The position numbers and the translations under genes are program-made. Shown here in pieces: positions 1 to 9,019 of a stretch of 64,000 bases of DNA (position 1 is the first letter of the stretch; every line of letters begins with the position of its first letter). Origin of the DNA: JAJAZB01 sp964244295 (GTDB taxonomy: Bacteria; Bacteroidota; Bacteroidia; Cytophagales; Spirosomataceae); the NCBI GenBank assembly GCA_964244295.1, contig CAXTIG010000029.1, positions 25,039 to 89,038 on the forward strand. Direction: 5' to 3'. The notes under the pieces were generated by a model. The model ran no database searches. It saw only the letters and a program-made list of their open reading frames with translations, and was not told the DNA's origin.

Positions 1-3000
1 GTTACTTCCGGATCACCGATGATGGGATCATCCACGAGCAGGAAGAAGTTCTGGACCGTAGTGTACACCCGCAGGCGGCTCATTTTGAGTTTGCTGGTGA
101 TGGCGGGCGGGATGGTGTACCCCAGTAGGATGTTTTTCCCGCGCAGGAACGATCCATCTTTCACCCAGTGGCTGTCTACGTTGGTGACGTAGCCCGCCCG
201 CGTATCCCGGATTTCGGCAATCATCGTGTTCTGGTTTTGCGGCGTCCAGGCGTTCAGCACCGAGGTGTAGCTGTTGGCCAGGGCCTGGCGGTCTTCGCTG
301 GGGTGCAGGTTCATGAGCAACACGTCGTTGCCGTACATGTACTGGAGTTCGAGGGTCAGATCCAGGTTCCGGAACCGGACGGTGTTCGTCATCGCGCCCC
401 AGCCTTTGGGGCTGCCGTTGCCGATGATACTCCGGTCGGCATCGGTGATGGCCTTGTCGCCGTTGACGTCGAGGTACTTGATGTCGCCGGGCAGGATGGT
501 CAATCCGTTCCGGTAACTCGTGAATTTAGCCGCTTCCTCGCGTTCGGCTTCGCTCCAGATGCCCACGCGGGTCAGGCCCCAGAATGATCCGACCGGTTCG
601 CCGATCCGGATGATGTTCGTCTGGTTGGTGAAGTTAGGTCCACCCACCCCGAAAATATCCGAAGGCGTGGCCAGCGAGAGCACCTTGTTGCGGTTGAGCG
701 AGAAGTTGAACGAGGTATTCCACTGGAAGCCGCCCCGATCGATGTTGACGGTGTTGATGCCGATTTCAAGGCCCTTGTTTTCCATCGAACCCACGTTCCG
801 GCGAATGGTGCCGTACCCGCTGGTTTGGGGAACGGGGGCATCGAGGAGCATATCGGTGGTTTTCCGGTAGTACAGGTCGGCTTCCAGCGTGATGCGATTT
901 TTGAGTAGGCCCACTTCGACCCCAATGTCACTCTGAGCGGTTTTTTCCCAGCGCAAATCGGGGTTGGCCAGGCGGCTGAGGCCGGTACCCGACACGCGGG
1001 CATCGTTGTAAACCGTGGCGTAGTTGGAGCTGAGCAGCGACAGCGAGGAATACGGCGGAATTTCGGAGTTACCCGTCAGGCCGAAGCTGGCCCGCAGTTT
1101 CAGGTTGGAAACGACGTTGCTGTTTTTCAGGAAGGCTTCTTCCGACACCCGCCAGGCCAGGGCCGCCGAGGGGAAAAACGAAAACTTGTGGTTGACCCCA
1201 AATTTAGACGACCCGTCGGCCCGCCCAGTAAACGTAACCAGGTACTTGTTGAGCAGGCTGTAGTTGATCCGCCCGAAGTACGAGTTGAAGGCAAAGCGCG
1301 AAGCACCCGAGCCAACGCCGGGATTGGTCGCCCCTGCACCGAGGTTATTGAATCCGAAGTAATCGGTAGCAAAATTATTGACGCTGGCACTGATGCTAAA
1401 CACGTTGGTCTCCTGCCACGAAATTCCCAGCAACGCGGTAAGGTTGTGGATTTCACCAAACTGCTTGTTGTAGGTCAGGTAGTTTTCCAGCGACCAGAAA
1501 CTTTCTTTCCGGTTACTGACCGAAGCGTTACCAAAGGCACCGGGGTTCAGGATGCGGGTTTGAGACTGGTTGTTTTCCTGCGTCTGGACGTTCACCCCCA
1601 AAACCGTGCGCATTTCCAGGCCCTTAGCCAGGTTGATGTTGGTGTACAAACTTCCCAGCGTGGTCTGCGTGTTGAGGATGAACTTCCGTCCCATCAACCG
1701 GTGTACGGAACTAAAGGTACCTTCGGCGTAGGGGAACTCCCGGTTGTTGGCAAACGTACCGTCTTCGTACTTGACGGGCAGGAAGGGGAAGTCTTCCACA
1801 ATCTGCCGGGCCACGGCGTCATTGATGTCCACCAGGTTTTCCGACTGGTTGTTGTAACTCAGCGTACCGCCGATTTTCAGCCAGGTTTTCACCTGATCGT
1901 CGATGGTAAACCGGCCTGAGTACCGTTTCAGGAAGGAGGTTTTGAGGAGTCCCTGATCGTCTCGGTAGCCGAGCGAAAGCGAATACTGGGTGCGCTCGCT
2001 GCCGCCGCTGAAACCGAGTTGGTGGTTTTGGGAAAGCTTGTTCTGGGTCGATTCTTTAAACCAGTCGGTGTCGTATTTGGGGGTACCGTCGGGATTCCAG
2101 ACCCGGGGATCGATCCGGCGCAGTTTCGGGTTCAGATACGCCCACTTGCCCGCGTTCCAGCCGACCGGGTCGTACTTGGCCATGTTGGCCCAGGCCAGGT
2201 CTTCCACGGCGACGTACTGCGCCGAATTCAGCACCTGGGGCTTGTTGGGGCCAATCGCGTTGACGCTAAAATCGGCGTTGTAGGTGATTTGGCCTTCCCC
2301 GGCTTTTCCCTTGCGGGTCGTCACCAGAATTACCCCGTTGGCTCCCCTGGCCCCGTAAATGGCCGTCGACGAGGCATCTTTCAGCACTTCGACCGAGACG
2401 ATGTCGTTGGGGTTGATGTAGTCGATGGCGGAGCTAAACTGGTTTTGGGTGCCCTGCGGCAACATCACGCCATCGACCACGTACAGGGGGTTGTTCGAGG
2501 AGTTGATCGAACTAAATCCCCGCACCCGGATGGTGGTTCGCCCACCCGGACGGCCGGAGTTGTTGTTGACCTGCACCCCGGCGATGCGCCCCGACAGGGC
2601 CTGCGTGAGCGACGGGGCCGGGCGTTCGAGGAGTTGCTCTGGTTTTACGACACCAACCGAGCCGGTCAGGTCCGACTTCCGGGTGGTACCGTAACCAATG
2701 ACGACCACTTCGTCGAGGTTTTGGGTATCCGTCCGGAGGGTCACGTTGACGGTACTTTGCGTACCGGCCACCACTTCCTGCGGTAAAAACCCGACGAACG
2801 AGAACACTAGGGTGGCATTTCCGTCGGGAACTTCAATCTGGTATCGCCCGTCGGCATTCGTGACGGCACCGCGCTGGGTACCTTTCAGCAGCACGTTCAC
2901 GCCCGGTACGGGGGCACTGCTTTCGTCTACGACCCGCCCGGAGATGGTCCGAATCCACGGCTTTTACTTCCAACGGCTTGGTAGCGCGGGCCGGGGAACC

Positions 3001-3114
3001 GGTCAGCACGGGTGTTTCGGTGGCGTAGGCCAGGCCAACGCTGAGTAAAACGGGCGTCATGGCGAGCCGGGCCATCCTGCCCAACCTGCGTGGTAAGGGT
3101 AAGAGGTTTTCCAT
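1..3114 (-). CDS. SusC/RagA-family TonB-linked outer-membrane receptor, 3'-truncated by the window edge and frameshifted near its 5' end
   Basis: Outer-membrane TonB-dependent receptor of the SusC/RagA family, which imports glycans or peptides together with a SusD lipoprotein. Reading from 3114 the product has a signal-peptide-like N-terminus (MENLLPLPRRLGRMARLAMT), then a carboxypeptidase-regulatory-like domain (ISGRVVDESSAPVPGVNVLL), a plug with the TonB-linked VVIGYGT segment and RPAPSLTQALSGRIAGVQV, and a long beta-barrel still open at base 1; roughly the last 50 residues are outside. The signal-peptide frame and the mature-protein frame differ by one base, the switch lying about 2945-2970. 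Either a sequencing indel (an AAAA run lies there) or a real frameshift. A SusD partner would be further left. Family assignment is firm, integrity uncertain. Confidence 0.85.
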
Positions 3115-3578
3115 AGGTGTTTTGCCGTTGAAACGGCGGTTTCGGTTTAGGTGATACTAACGGAAGCGGTCTGGAGGTTCGGCAGTGGATTTAATTCGTG
3201 GGTAGGCGTTGTCCAAAGATTTCACGCTCCCGATCGACTTCCGATAATTACGCCGGAAAGAAACCGTTTTTTCTTCTGAAAAGCCAATTCAATACTAAGT
3301 GATTTATATTTTTGGCTAACCTTTGTGCGTATACGAAGGCTGAATTCAAGTCATTTCTACTTTATTTCCAAATCATTTTTAACTGTTTTTCAACTCATTT
3401 CCACCGCATTTCCTACTCCAGGGATTTTTTATGACCGCCGCTTCCCCAGCAAGTAGCCTCGAAAAACCGGGTAGACCGGGCGAGCATTGTCCCAAATTTT
3501 ACTAATCCAGCCCAACTCCAGCCGGAAACTACTACTTTAGGCCGAATTTTTCCGCAAACCACTTTTCCACTAAACCGC
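3115..3578. other. Intergenic region between divergent susC-like and GMC genes
   Basis: 464 bases without a supported gene, AT-richer than the surroundings. It must hold both divergent promoters. A TATTTTTG resembling the Bacteroidota -7 element is at about 3307-3314 on the plus strand, but no well-spaced TTG was found, so no promoter is called. No hairpin or operator stood out. Confidence 0.5.
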
Positions 3579-5330
3579 ATGAAAGACGCGCCCATTCCCA
3601 AAGCCGCTCCCGTGTACGACGTGGCCATCGTCGGCTCCGGCGCGGGCGGCGGCATGGCGGCTTACCAGCTTACCAAAGCCGGGGCCAAAGTAGTCCTGCT
3701 CGAAGCCGGGGGGTATTTCGACCCCAAAGACCCCAAGTACATCACCCAGTTGAAGTGGCCCTACGAATCGCCCCGGCGCGGGGCGGGTACGACCCGGGCC
3801 TTCGGCGATTTCGACGCCGCCTGGGGCGGTTGGGACATCGACGGCGAGCCGTATTCGGCCAAACCGGGCACCGAATTTTTCTGGTTTCGTTCGCGGATGC
3901 TCGGCGGACGTACCAACCACTGGGGCCGGATTTCGATGCGCTTCGGGCCGGACGACTTCCGCCGCGCCAGCCTGACCGGCATCGGCGACGACTGGCCCAT
4001 CACCTACGACGACGTGGCGCCGTACTACGATAAAGTGGACCGGCTCATCGGCGTGTTTGGCTCAAAAGAGGGCATGCGCAACGAACCCGATGGCATTTTT
4101 CTGCCGCCGCCCAAGCCGCGCCTGCACGAATTGATGATCAAGAAAGCGGGGAAAAATCTGCAAATTCCGGTGATTCCTTCCCGGCTTTCCATCCTGACTA
4201 AATCCCTTCCCAACAATACCGATCGCGGCGCTTGTTTTTACTGCAACCAATGCGGGCGGGCCTGCCAGGTGTACGCCGACTTTTCGTCGTCGTCGGTGCT
4301 GTGCATTCCGGCCATGAAAACGGGTAACCTCACGCTCATCAACGGCGCGATGGCCCGCGAAGTGCTCACCGACCCGCAAACCGGACTGGCCAACGGCGTG
4401 AGCTACGTGGATACCCAAACGATGCAGGAAAAAACGGTGAAGGCCAAAATTGTAGTGCTGGCGGCGAGCACCTGCGAGTCGTCGCGGTTGCTGTTGAACT
4501 CCAAATCGAGCCGCTTTCCCACCGGACTGGCCAACGCCAGCGGGGTGGTTGGCAAGTACCTCAACGACTCCACCGGAGCCAGCCGCAGCGGCTTTATTCC
4601 CGCTCTGATGGATCGCAAGCGGTACAACGAAGACGGCGTCGGCGGCATGCACGTGTTTACGCCCTGGTGGCTCGACAACACCAAGCTCGACTTCCCGCGC
4701 GGCTACCACATCGAATACGGCGGCGGCATGGGGATGCCCGGTTACGGGTTTGGTTTTGGGATGGAAAACATGAATGGTAAGTACCCCACCCGCGACGGCT
4801 CCATGAAAGCCGCCGGCGGCTACGGCGCGGGCCTGAAAGACGACTACCGGCGTTTTTACGGGGCTTACGTGGGCATGGCCGGGCGCGGGGAGCCGATTCC
4901 ACTGGAAAGCAATTACTGCGAAATCGACCCCAACGCGGTAGACAAGTACGGCATCCCGACGCTGCGCTTTCACTACAAATGGGGCGAGGCCGAAATCAAG
5001 CAGGCCAAGCACATGCAGGACACCTTCGAACAACTCATCACCGAAATGGGCGGGGTGCCGATGGGCAACAAACCCGGCCCGGAAAACAACTACGGCCTCG
5101 AAGCCCCCGGCAAGATCATCCACGAAGTGGGCACGGTACGCATGGGCAACGATCCGAAAAAATCGGCCCTCAACGCCTTCATGCAAGGCCACGACGTGAA
5201 AAACCTGTTCGTGGTGGATGCCGCGCCCTTCGTCAGCCAGGGCGATAAAAACGTCACCTGGACCATCCTGGCCATGTCGTGGCGCACCTCGGATTTTATC
5301 ATCGATGAGGTGAAGAAGAAGAATATTTAA
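3579..5330 (+). CDS. GMC-family FAD-dependent oxidoreductase (sugar/glycoside dehydrogenase large subunit)
   Basis: 583-residue GMC oxidoreductase. The N-terminal FAD-binding site is VAIVGSGAGGGMAAYQL (residues 15-31) followed by LLEAGG. The C-terminal active-site region has HEVGTVRMG (His about 515) and an Asn about 558 in GDKNVTWTILAMS. A C-x2-C-x2-C-x3-C cluster (C219, C222, C225, C229) resembles an iron-sulphur motif; FAD glucose dehydrogenase of Burkholderia also carries an Fe-S cluster. There is no signal peptide, which fits export as a folded complex with the Tat-carrying subunit encoded just downstream. Likely oxidises sugars or glycosides (for example at C3) in the periplasm and passes electrons to a cytochrome c; substrate is inference. 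Confidence 0.85.
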   Translation: MKDAPIPKAAPVYDVAIVGSGAGGGMAAYQLTKAGAKVVLLEAGGYFDPKDPKYITQLKWPYESPRRGAGTTRAFGDFDAAWGGWDIDGEPYSAKPGTEFFWFRSRMLGGRTNHWGRISMRFGPDDFRRASLTGIGDDWPITYDDVAPYYDKVDRLIGVFGSKEGMRNEPDGIFLPPPKPRLHELMIKKAGKNLQIPVIPSRLSILTKSLPNNTDRGACFYCNQCGRACQVYADFSSSSVLCIPAMKTGNLTLINGAMAREVLTDPQTGLANGVSYVDTQTMQEKTVKAKIVVLAASTCESSRLLLNSKSSRFPTGLANASGVVGKYLNDSTGASRSGFIPALMDRKRYNEDGVGGMHVFTPWWLDNTKLDFPRGYHIEYGGGMGMPGYGFGFGMENMNGKYPTRDGSMKAAGGYGAGLKDDYRRFYGAYVGMAGRGEPIPLESNYCEIDPNAVDKYGIPTLRFHYKWGEAEIKQAKHMQDTFEQLITEMGGVPMGNKPGPENNYGLEAPGKIIHEVGTVRMGNDPKKSALNAFMQGHDVKNLFVVDAAPFVSQGDKNVTWTILAMSWRTSDFIIDEVKKKNI

Positions 5331-5347
5331 ACCCAACCCGCTTGCGC

Positions 5348-5469
5348 TGTCATCCTGAGCGAAGCGAGGGATCTCGTTGGCCGGTCGGATACTCTCTGAA
5401 ACTCCAGCGGTAGCCAACAGCCAACTATCCGGTAGGCCAACGAGACCCTTCGCTTTGCTCAGGATGACA
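5348..5469. repeat. Palindromic GTCATCC-type intergenic repeat, copy a
   Basis: Inverted repeat with about 35-base arms. The left arm starts TGTCATCCTGAGCGAAG and runs into GGATCTCGTTGGCC; the right arm is its imperfect reverse complement ending CTCAGGATGACA. About 50 unrelated bases form the loop. It sits between two genes of one transcription unit. Member of the repeat family described in the findings. Confidence 0.85.
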
Positions 5470-5491
5470 AGGCGAGAAAACCATCGAAACC

Positions 5492-6106
5492 ATGAAACGC
5501 AGAGATTCCCTCAAGGCCCTCACCCTCGGTTCGCTGGGCATGGCCGTCAATCCGGTGGAGGCCGCCGTGCCTGCCCCGCCCGTGGTTCCCATCAAAGTAC
5601 CCGGCGGTCGCCAGAAATTCGAGGCCGAACGCGACGCCCGGCTGATGGCCGAGACGTTTTTTACGCCCCACGAATTGAAAACCGTGACGGTGCTGTGTGA
5701 CATCATCATTCCCGCCGATGCCAAGTCGGGCAGTGCCTCGCAGGCGGGCGTCCCGGCTTTCATCGAGTTTACGATGAAGGACCAACCCCGTAACCAAACT
5801 CCCATGCGCGGCGGCATCCGCTGGCTTGATAACCAGTGCGTGAAGCGCTTCGGCAAATCCTTCGTGGAAGGCACGAAGGCCCAGCAACTCGAAATGGTGG
5901 ACGAAATCGCCTACCCCGGCAAGGCTAAACCCGAAATGAGCCAGGGCGTAGCGTTTTTCAACCAGATGCGCAACCTCACGGCCACGGGGTTTTTTACCTC
6001 AAAAATCGGCATCGCCGACTTGGGCTACCTGGGCAACACGCCCAACAACTGGGAGGGCGTGCCCGCCGACGTGCTGGCGAGGTATGGATTGAGTTACGAA
6101 AGTTGA
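5492..6106 (+). CDS. Gluconate 2-dehydrogenase subunit 3-like protein (Tat-exported small subunit)
   Basis: 204-residue protein of the gluconate 2-dehydrogenase subunit 3 family, the small partner of periplasmic GMC dehydrogenases. The N-terminus MKRRDSLKALTLGSLGMAV is a twin-arginine signal peptide (RRDSLK followed by a hydrophobic stretch and a VEAA cleavage region). The body contains FFTPHELKTVTVLCDIIIP, characteristic of the family, and GGIRWLDNQC. It follows the GMC gene by 161 bases that contain palindromic repeat copy a. Its Tat signal probably carries the signal-less GMC subunit across the membrane. Confident in family; no cytochrome c subunit lies immediately adjacent. Confidence 0.85.
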   Translation: MKRRDSLKALTLGSLGMAVNPVEAAVPAPPVVPIKVPGGRQKFEAERDARLMAETFFTPHELKTVTVLCDIIIPADAKSGSASQAGVPAFIEFTMKDQPRNQTPMRGGIRWLDNQCVKRFGKSFVEGTKAQQLEMVDEIAYPGKAKPEMSQGVAFFNQMRNLTATGFFTSKIGIADLGYLGNTPNNWEGVPADVLARYGLSYES

Positions 6107-6147
6107 GAACCCGCTGACAGGGGCTAGCGCCCGCTGTCCGGGTTGCG

Positions 6148-6182
6148 AAAAAGGCCGGACTTCCCGCAGAAGTCCGGCCTTT
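6148..6182. terminator. Bidirectional Rho-independent terminator
   Basis: Hairpin AAAGGCCGGACTT / AAGTCCGGCCTTT with a 7-base loop, A-run on one side and T-run on the other. It lies between the convergent ends of the subunit-3 gene and the MerC gene and can serve both. Confidence 0.85.
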
Positions 6183-6203
6183 GGTTTGAAAAACGAAGGT
6201 CGT

Positions 6204-6599
6204 TTACGCCTCTGCTTCCACGCACTCCTCGTGGTTGTGATGGTGCGTCCGGATGTTGATGAGGTGCGTCACGACCAGCCCCAGCGAGGCGGCGTAGCCG
6301 ATATACTCGAACGTTTCGGAAACCTCTTCGAGCAACAAACACGCCGTAAACAGCACCAGGAAACTCCAGAGCGCCCTTTTAATTACCACCGAATGGGCGT
6401 GCTTGGTCGCGTGGTACACGGCGAAAATATTGACGACGATGAATACGTAATCCAGGCTCAGGTAGCCCACCTTCAGGCTTTCGTGGGCGAAGTTGACCGT
6501 CAGCAGCAGGATTGGTGTGGCCAGGCAGTGAATGATGCAAAGCAGCGAACCAGTGATGCCGATGTAGTCGGCTTTAGACGTGAGCGTGGTCGATTTCAT
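6204..6599 (-). CDS. MerC domain-containing membrane protein
   Basis: 131-residue membrane protein, four predicted transmembrane helices, related to the MerC family of mercury/metal transport proteins. The signature is the first helix with GSLLCIIHCLATPILL, whose CxxxHC-type residues resemble the metal-binding motif; the C-terminus is His-rich (THHHNHEECVEAEA). The start at 6599 (MKSTTLTSKAD) is chosen because a TAnnTTTG promoter lies at 6623-6630, inside the longer reading frame. Divergent from an ABC exporter with two 13-bp palindromes in between, suggesting common metal-responsive control (inference). Confidence 0.8.
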   Translation of the reverse strand: MKSTTLTSKADYIGITGSLLCIIHCLATPILLLTVNFAHESLKVGYLSLDYVFIVVNIFAVYHATKHAHSVVIKRALWSFLVLFTACLLLEEVSETFEYIGYAASLGLVVTHLINIRTHHHNHEECVEAEA

Positions 6600-6610
6600 G
6601 AAATCCGTTA

Positions 6611-6623
6611 GCAACTGAGTTGC
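6611..6623. promoter_or_regulatory. Candidate operator palindrome, site 1
   Basis: GCAACTGAGTTGC, a perfect 13-base palindrome around a central G. It lies between the MerC -7 element and the MerC start codon. It shares the form GCAA-N4-GTTGC with site 2. A Fur/Zur-type metal regulator is the guess; the regulator is not in the window. Confidence 0.55.
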
Positions 6624-6630
6624 AAACTTA
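6623..6630 (-). promoter_or_regulatory. -7 element (TAAGTTTG) of the MerC gene
   Basis: Minus-strand TAAGTTTG matches the Bacteroidota TAnnTTTG consensus 24 bases from the chosen ATG. No clear TTG at -33 was found. Confidence 0.6.
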
Positions 6631-6673
6631 GTTCCTTGTTTGAAACCGTCTTTCCCTTCTCCCGCTTTTTTTT

Positions 6674-6686
6674 GCAAAACTGTTGC
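6674..6686. promoter_or_regulatory. Candidate operator palindrome, site 2
   Basis: GCAAAACTGTTGC, related to site 1 (GCAA-N4-GTTGC), located immediately upstream of the ABC-gene -7 element, where a bound repressor would block sigma contact. Inference from position and similarity. Confidence 0.5.
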
Positions 6687-6696
6687 AGGGCTTGGC

Positions 6697-6704
6697 TACT
6701 TTTG
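6697..6704 (+). promoter_or_regulatory. -7 element (TACTTTTG) of the ABC exporter operon
   Basis: TACTTTTG matches TAnnTTTG; a TTTG ends at 6674, about 22 bases upstream. Predicted start of transcription near 6711, giving a leader of about 70 bases. Confidence 0.6.
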
Positions 6705-6783
6705 TCTAAAGCTCGGAAGAAACCGTATCGGTTTTTTTAATCGATACGGTCTTGGCACGGCGGGCAACAACCTTCGTACTGGC

Positions 6784-7410
6784 ATGATTGAAACCCGCAA
6801 CCTCACGTTTTCTTACACGTCCCAAAAAGGGTTTACCTTTCCCGATCTTCAGTGCGCCGACGACGATACCTTGCTCATTCTGGGCCGTTCGGGGCGGGGT
6901 AAAACCACGCTGCTCCACCTGCTGGCTTTATTGCTCCAACCGAAAAGCGGCCAAGTGATCATCAACGGCACCGACCTGAGCCGGATGACGGTTCCCGCCA
7001 CGGTAGCCTTTCGGGCGCAGAACGTCGGGATTGTGTACCAGCGGCCCCATTTTGTCCATTCGTTGAGCGTGCTGGACAACCTGGTTCTCGCCAACTACCT
7101 CGCCGGGCTGAAGCCCGACGCTACCCGCGCCCGCCACCTGGCCGAGCGATTGGGTTTCTCCGAACATTTAGCGAAAAAAACGACCGCCCTCAGCCTCGGC
7201 GAACAGCAGCGGGTGGGCATTGCCCGCGCCCTGATGAACCGCGCCCGCGTGTTGCTGGCCGACGAACCCACCTCCAACCTCGACGACGACAACTGCGATC
7301 GGGTCGTGGACTTGCTCACCCAGCAGGCCCACCAAGCGCAGGCCAGCCTGGTCATCGTCACCCACGACCAACGGCTAAAGGACCGGGTGAAAAAGCAGAT
7401 TAGCATTTAA
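6784..7410 (+). CDS. ABC transporter ATP-binding protein (LolD/MacB type)
   Basis: 208-residue ATPase. Walker A is GRSGRGKTT (about residues 35-43), the signature motif LSLGEQQRVGIARAL, Walker B VLLADEPT followed by SNLDDDN, and the switch His in VIVTHDQR. Size and sequence fit the LolD/MacB/FtsE group that powers FtsX-type permeases. Start 6784 (MIETRNLTFSY) rather than an upstream frame extension is chosen because the promoter at 6697-6704 would fall inside the longer version. Its permease follows after 158 bases containing palindromic repeat copy b. Substrate unknown; the MerC neighbour hints at metal or envelope stress. Confidence 0.9.
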   Translation: MIETRNLTFSYTSQKGFTFPDLQCADDDTLLILGRSGRGKTTLLHLLALLLQPKSGQVIINGTDLSRMTVPATVAFRAQNVGIVYQRPHFVHSLSVLDNLVLANYLAGLKPDATRARHLAERLGFSEHLAKKTTALSLGEQQRVGIARALMNRARVLLADEPTSNLDDDNCDRVVDLLTQQAHQAQASLVIVTHDQRLKDRVKKQISI

Positions 7411-7419
7411 CCCCCACGC

Positions 7420-7554
7420 TGTCATCCTGAGCGCTGCCCGCAATGGAACTGGAAGGACCTCGTTGGACTGCCGAGACTGGCGGTTAACTGCCGCTGGGTC
7501 ACTGGCCAATTGTTCGGAGGGCCAACGAGGTCCCTCACTACGCTCGGGATGACA
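7420..7554. repeat. Palindromic GTCATCC-type intergenic repeat, copy b, inside an ABC operon
   Basis: Left arm TGTCATCCTGAGCGCTG continuing to GGACCTCGTTGG; right arm CCAACGAGGTCCCTC continuing to CTCGGGATGACA. It separates the ATPase gene from its permease gene, where it could act as an attenuator or mRNA processing site. Confidence 0.8.
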
Positions 7555-7568
7555 GGAATTTTTACAAA

Positions 7569-8828
7569 ATGAACCTCTTCCGTATTTCCTGGGCCAACCT
7601 CCGCGACCGGAGCCTGAGCAGTTTCCTGAGCGGGCTGCTGATGGCGCTGGGCGTGACGATCATTTCGCTGCTGCTGATTCTGAACCAGCAACTCAGCGAA
7701 CAATTCACGAAAAACGTGCGCGGCGTGGACCTCGTGATCGGAGCCAAAGGCAGCCCATTGCAACTGATTTTGGCCAGCATTTACCAGATCGATGCGCCCA
7801 CGGGCAACATTCCGCTGGCCGAAGCCAACCGACTGACCCGCAGCCCGCTCATTAAATCGGCCATTCCGTTGGCGCTGGGCGACAACTACAAGGGCTATCG
7901 CATCGTGGGCACCAACGCGAAGTACCTCGACCAGTACGAGGCGAAGGTGAGCGAAGGGCGCCTTTTCAGCCAGGCCCTGGACGTGGTAGTCGGGGAGAAA
8001 GTGGCCCGGCTCACGGGCCTGAAACTGGGCGACGAATTCGCCGGGTCGCACGGGCTGACGGCGGGCGAAGGCGAAGAGCACAACCAATTTAAATACAAGG
8101 TGGTGGGCCTGCTGGCTCCGAGCAATTCGGTGGCTGACCAATTGATTCTGACACCCGTGGAAAGTGTCTGGAAAATTCACGAAGCAGAAGAAGGTGCCCC
8201 CCGCCCCGCCCGCAACCCGATGATGCCGATGATGGCCGCCCCGGAACCAGAAACTGCCGACTCGGCCAAGACCGACGATCCCAGCCAGGAAGTCACCGCC
8301 CTGCTGGTGAAGGTTCGCAGCCCGCTGGCCAAACTGACTTTGCCCCGCGCCATCAACGACAACTCCAAACTGATGGCCGCCTCGCCCGCCATCGAAATCA
8401 ACCGCCTCTTCACGCTGCTGGGTTTCGGCATCGATACGTTGCAGTACATTGCCCTGGCGATCATCATCATTTCGGGCATCAGCGTGTTCGTGTCGCTCTA
8501 CAATTCGCTCAAGGAGCGGCGCTACGAAATGGCCCTGATGCTCTCGATGGGAGCCACACGAGGAAAGTTGTTCCTGCTGTTGCTGCTCGAAGGGCTGATG
8601 ATCGCTCTGATCGGCTTCGGGGCGGGCATTTTGCTGAGTCGCCTGGGGTTGTTTTTACTGGGGCAAAACGTACAGGAAAATTTTCACTACGATCTGACCG
8701 CCCTCACGTTGCTACCCGAAGAAGGCCTGTTGCTGCTCGGCACGCTGACCATCGGCCTGCTCGCCGCCGCCCTGCCTTCCCTGGGCATTTACCGCATCAA
8801 CATTTCGCAGACGCTGGCGGATGAGTGA
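7569..8828 (+). CDS. ABC transporter permease (FtsX/MacB family)
   Basis: 419-residue inner-membrane permease with the FtsX-family arrangement: one N-terminal transmembrane helix (about 18-38, FLSGLLMALGVTIISLLLIL), a large periplasmic domain (about 40-285) and three C-terminal helices. The last block contains SLYNSLKERRYEMALMLSMG, the typical cytoplasmic coupling loop of this family. The periplasmic domain has a Pro/Met-rich linker (RNPMMPMMAAPEPE, near 217-230). Works with the ATPase just upstream as an exporter or lipoprotein/envelope transporter. Start ATG lies 14 bases after repeat copy b. Confidence 0.9.
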   Translation: MNLFRISWANLRDRSLSSFLSGLLMALGVTIISLLLILNQQLSEQFTKNVRGVDLVIGAKGSPLQLILASIYQIDAPTGNIPLAEANRLTRSPLIKSAIPLALGDNYKGYRIVGTNAKYLDQYEAKVSEGRLFSQALDVVVGEKVARLTGLKLGDEFAGSHGLTAGEGEEHNQFKYKVVGLLAPSNSVADQLILTPVESVWKIHEAEEGAPRPARNPMMPMMAAPEPETADSAKTDDPSQEVTALLVKVRSPLAKLTLPRAINDNSKLMAASPAIEINRLFTLLGFGIDTLQYIALAIIIISGISVFVSLYNSLKERRYEMALMLSMGATRGKLFLLLLLEGLMIALIGFGAGILLSRLGLFLLGQNVQENFHYDLTALTLLPEEGLLLLGTLTIGLLAAALPSLGIYRINISQTLADE

Positions 8829-8905
8829 AAAGCGGAGTGGTGAAATGTGAAGTAGGAAAACCTCTGATTTTTACTTTACATTTCACCAATTCACCACTCA
8901 CCACT
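8822..8905. repeat. Imperfect inverted repeat at the end of the permease gene
   Basis: Left arm GTGGTGAAATGTGAAGTA, right arm containing TACTTTACATTTCACC. It begins at the permease stop codon. Could end the operon transcript; no T-run is evident, so listed as a repeat rather than a terminator. Confidence 0.5.
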
Positions 8906-9019
8906 TTCTTTTGCGACCAACCGCGCCTTTTACGCGAACACCCCCGTTGGCTCAACAGAAACACTTCGGTACTTTGCGCCTTCGCAATTCCACTTCGGCT
9001 TAACCTCTACCTCAATCGA

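Noticed and set aside
3300..3330. TAACCTTTG as a promoter
   Set aside because: Spacing within the box differs from TAnnTTTG and no -33 TTG fits.
4062..5417. Minus-strand frame of 451 codons
   Set aside because: Antisense to the GMC oxidoreductase with intact FAD and active-site motifs.
6600..6677. Longer N-terminus for the MerC protein
   Set aside because: The extra residues cover the -7 promoter element and both have no MerC similarity.
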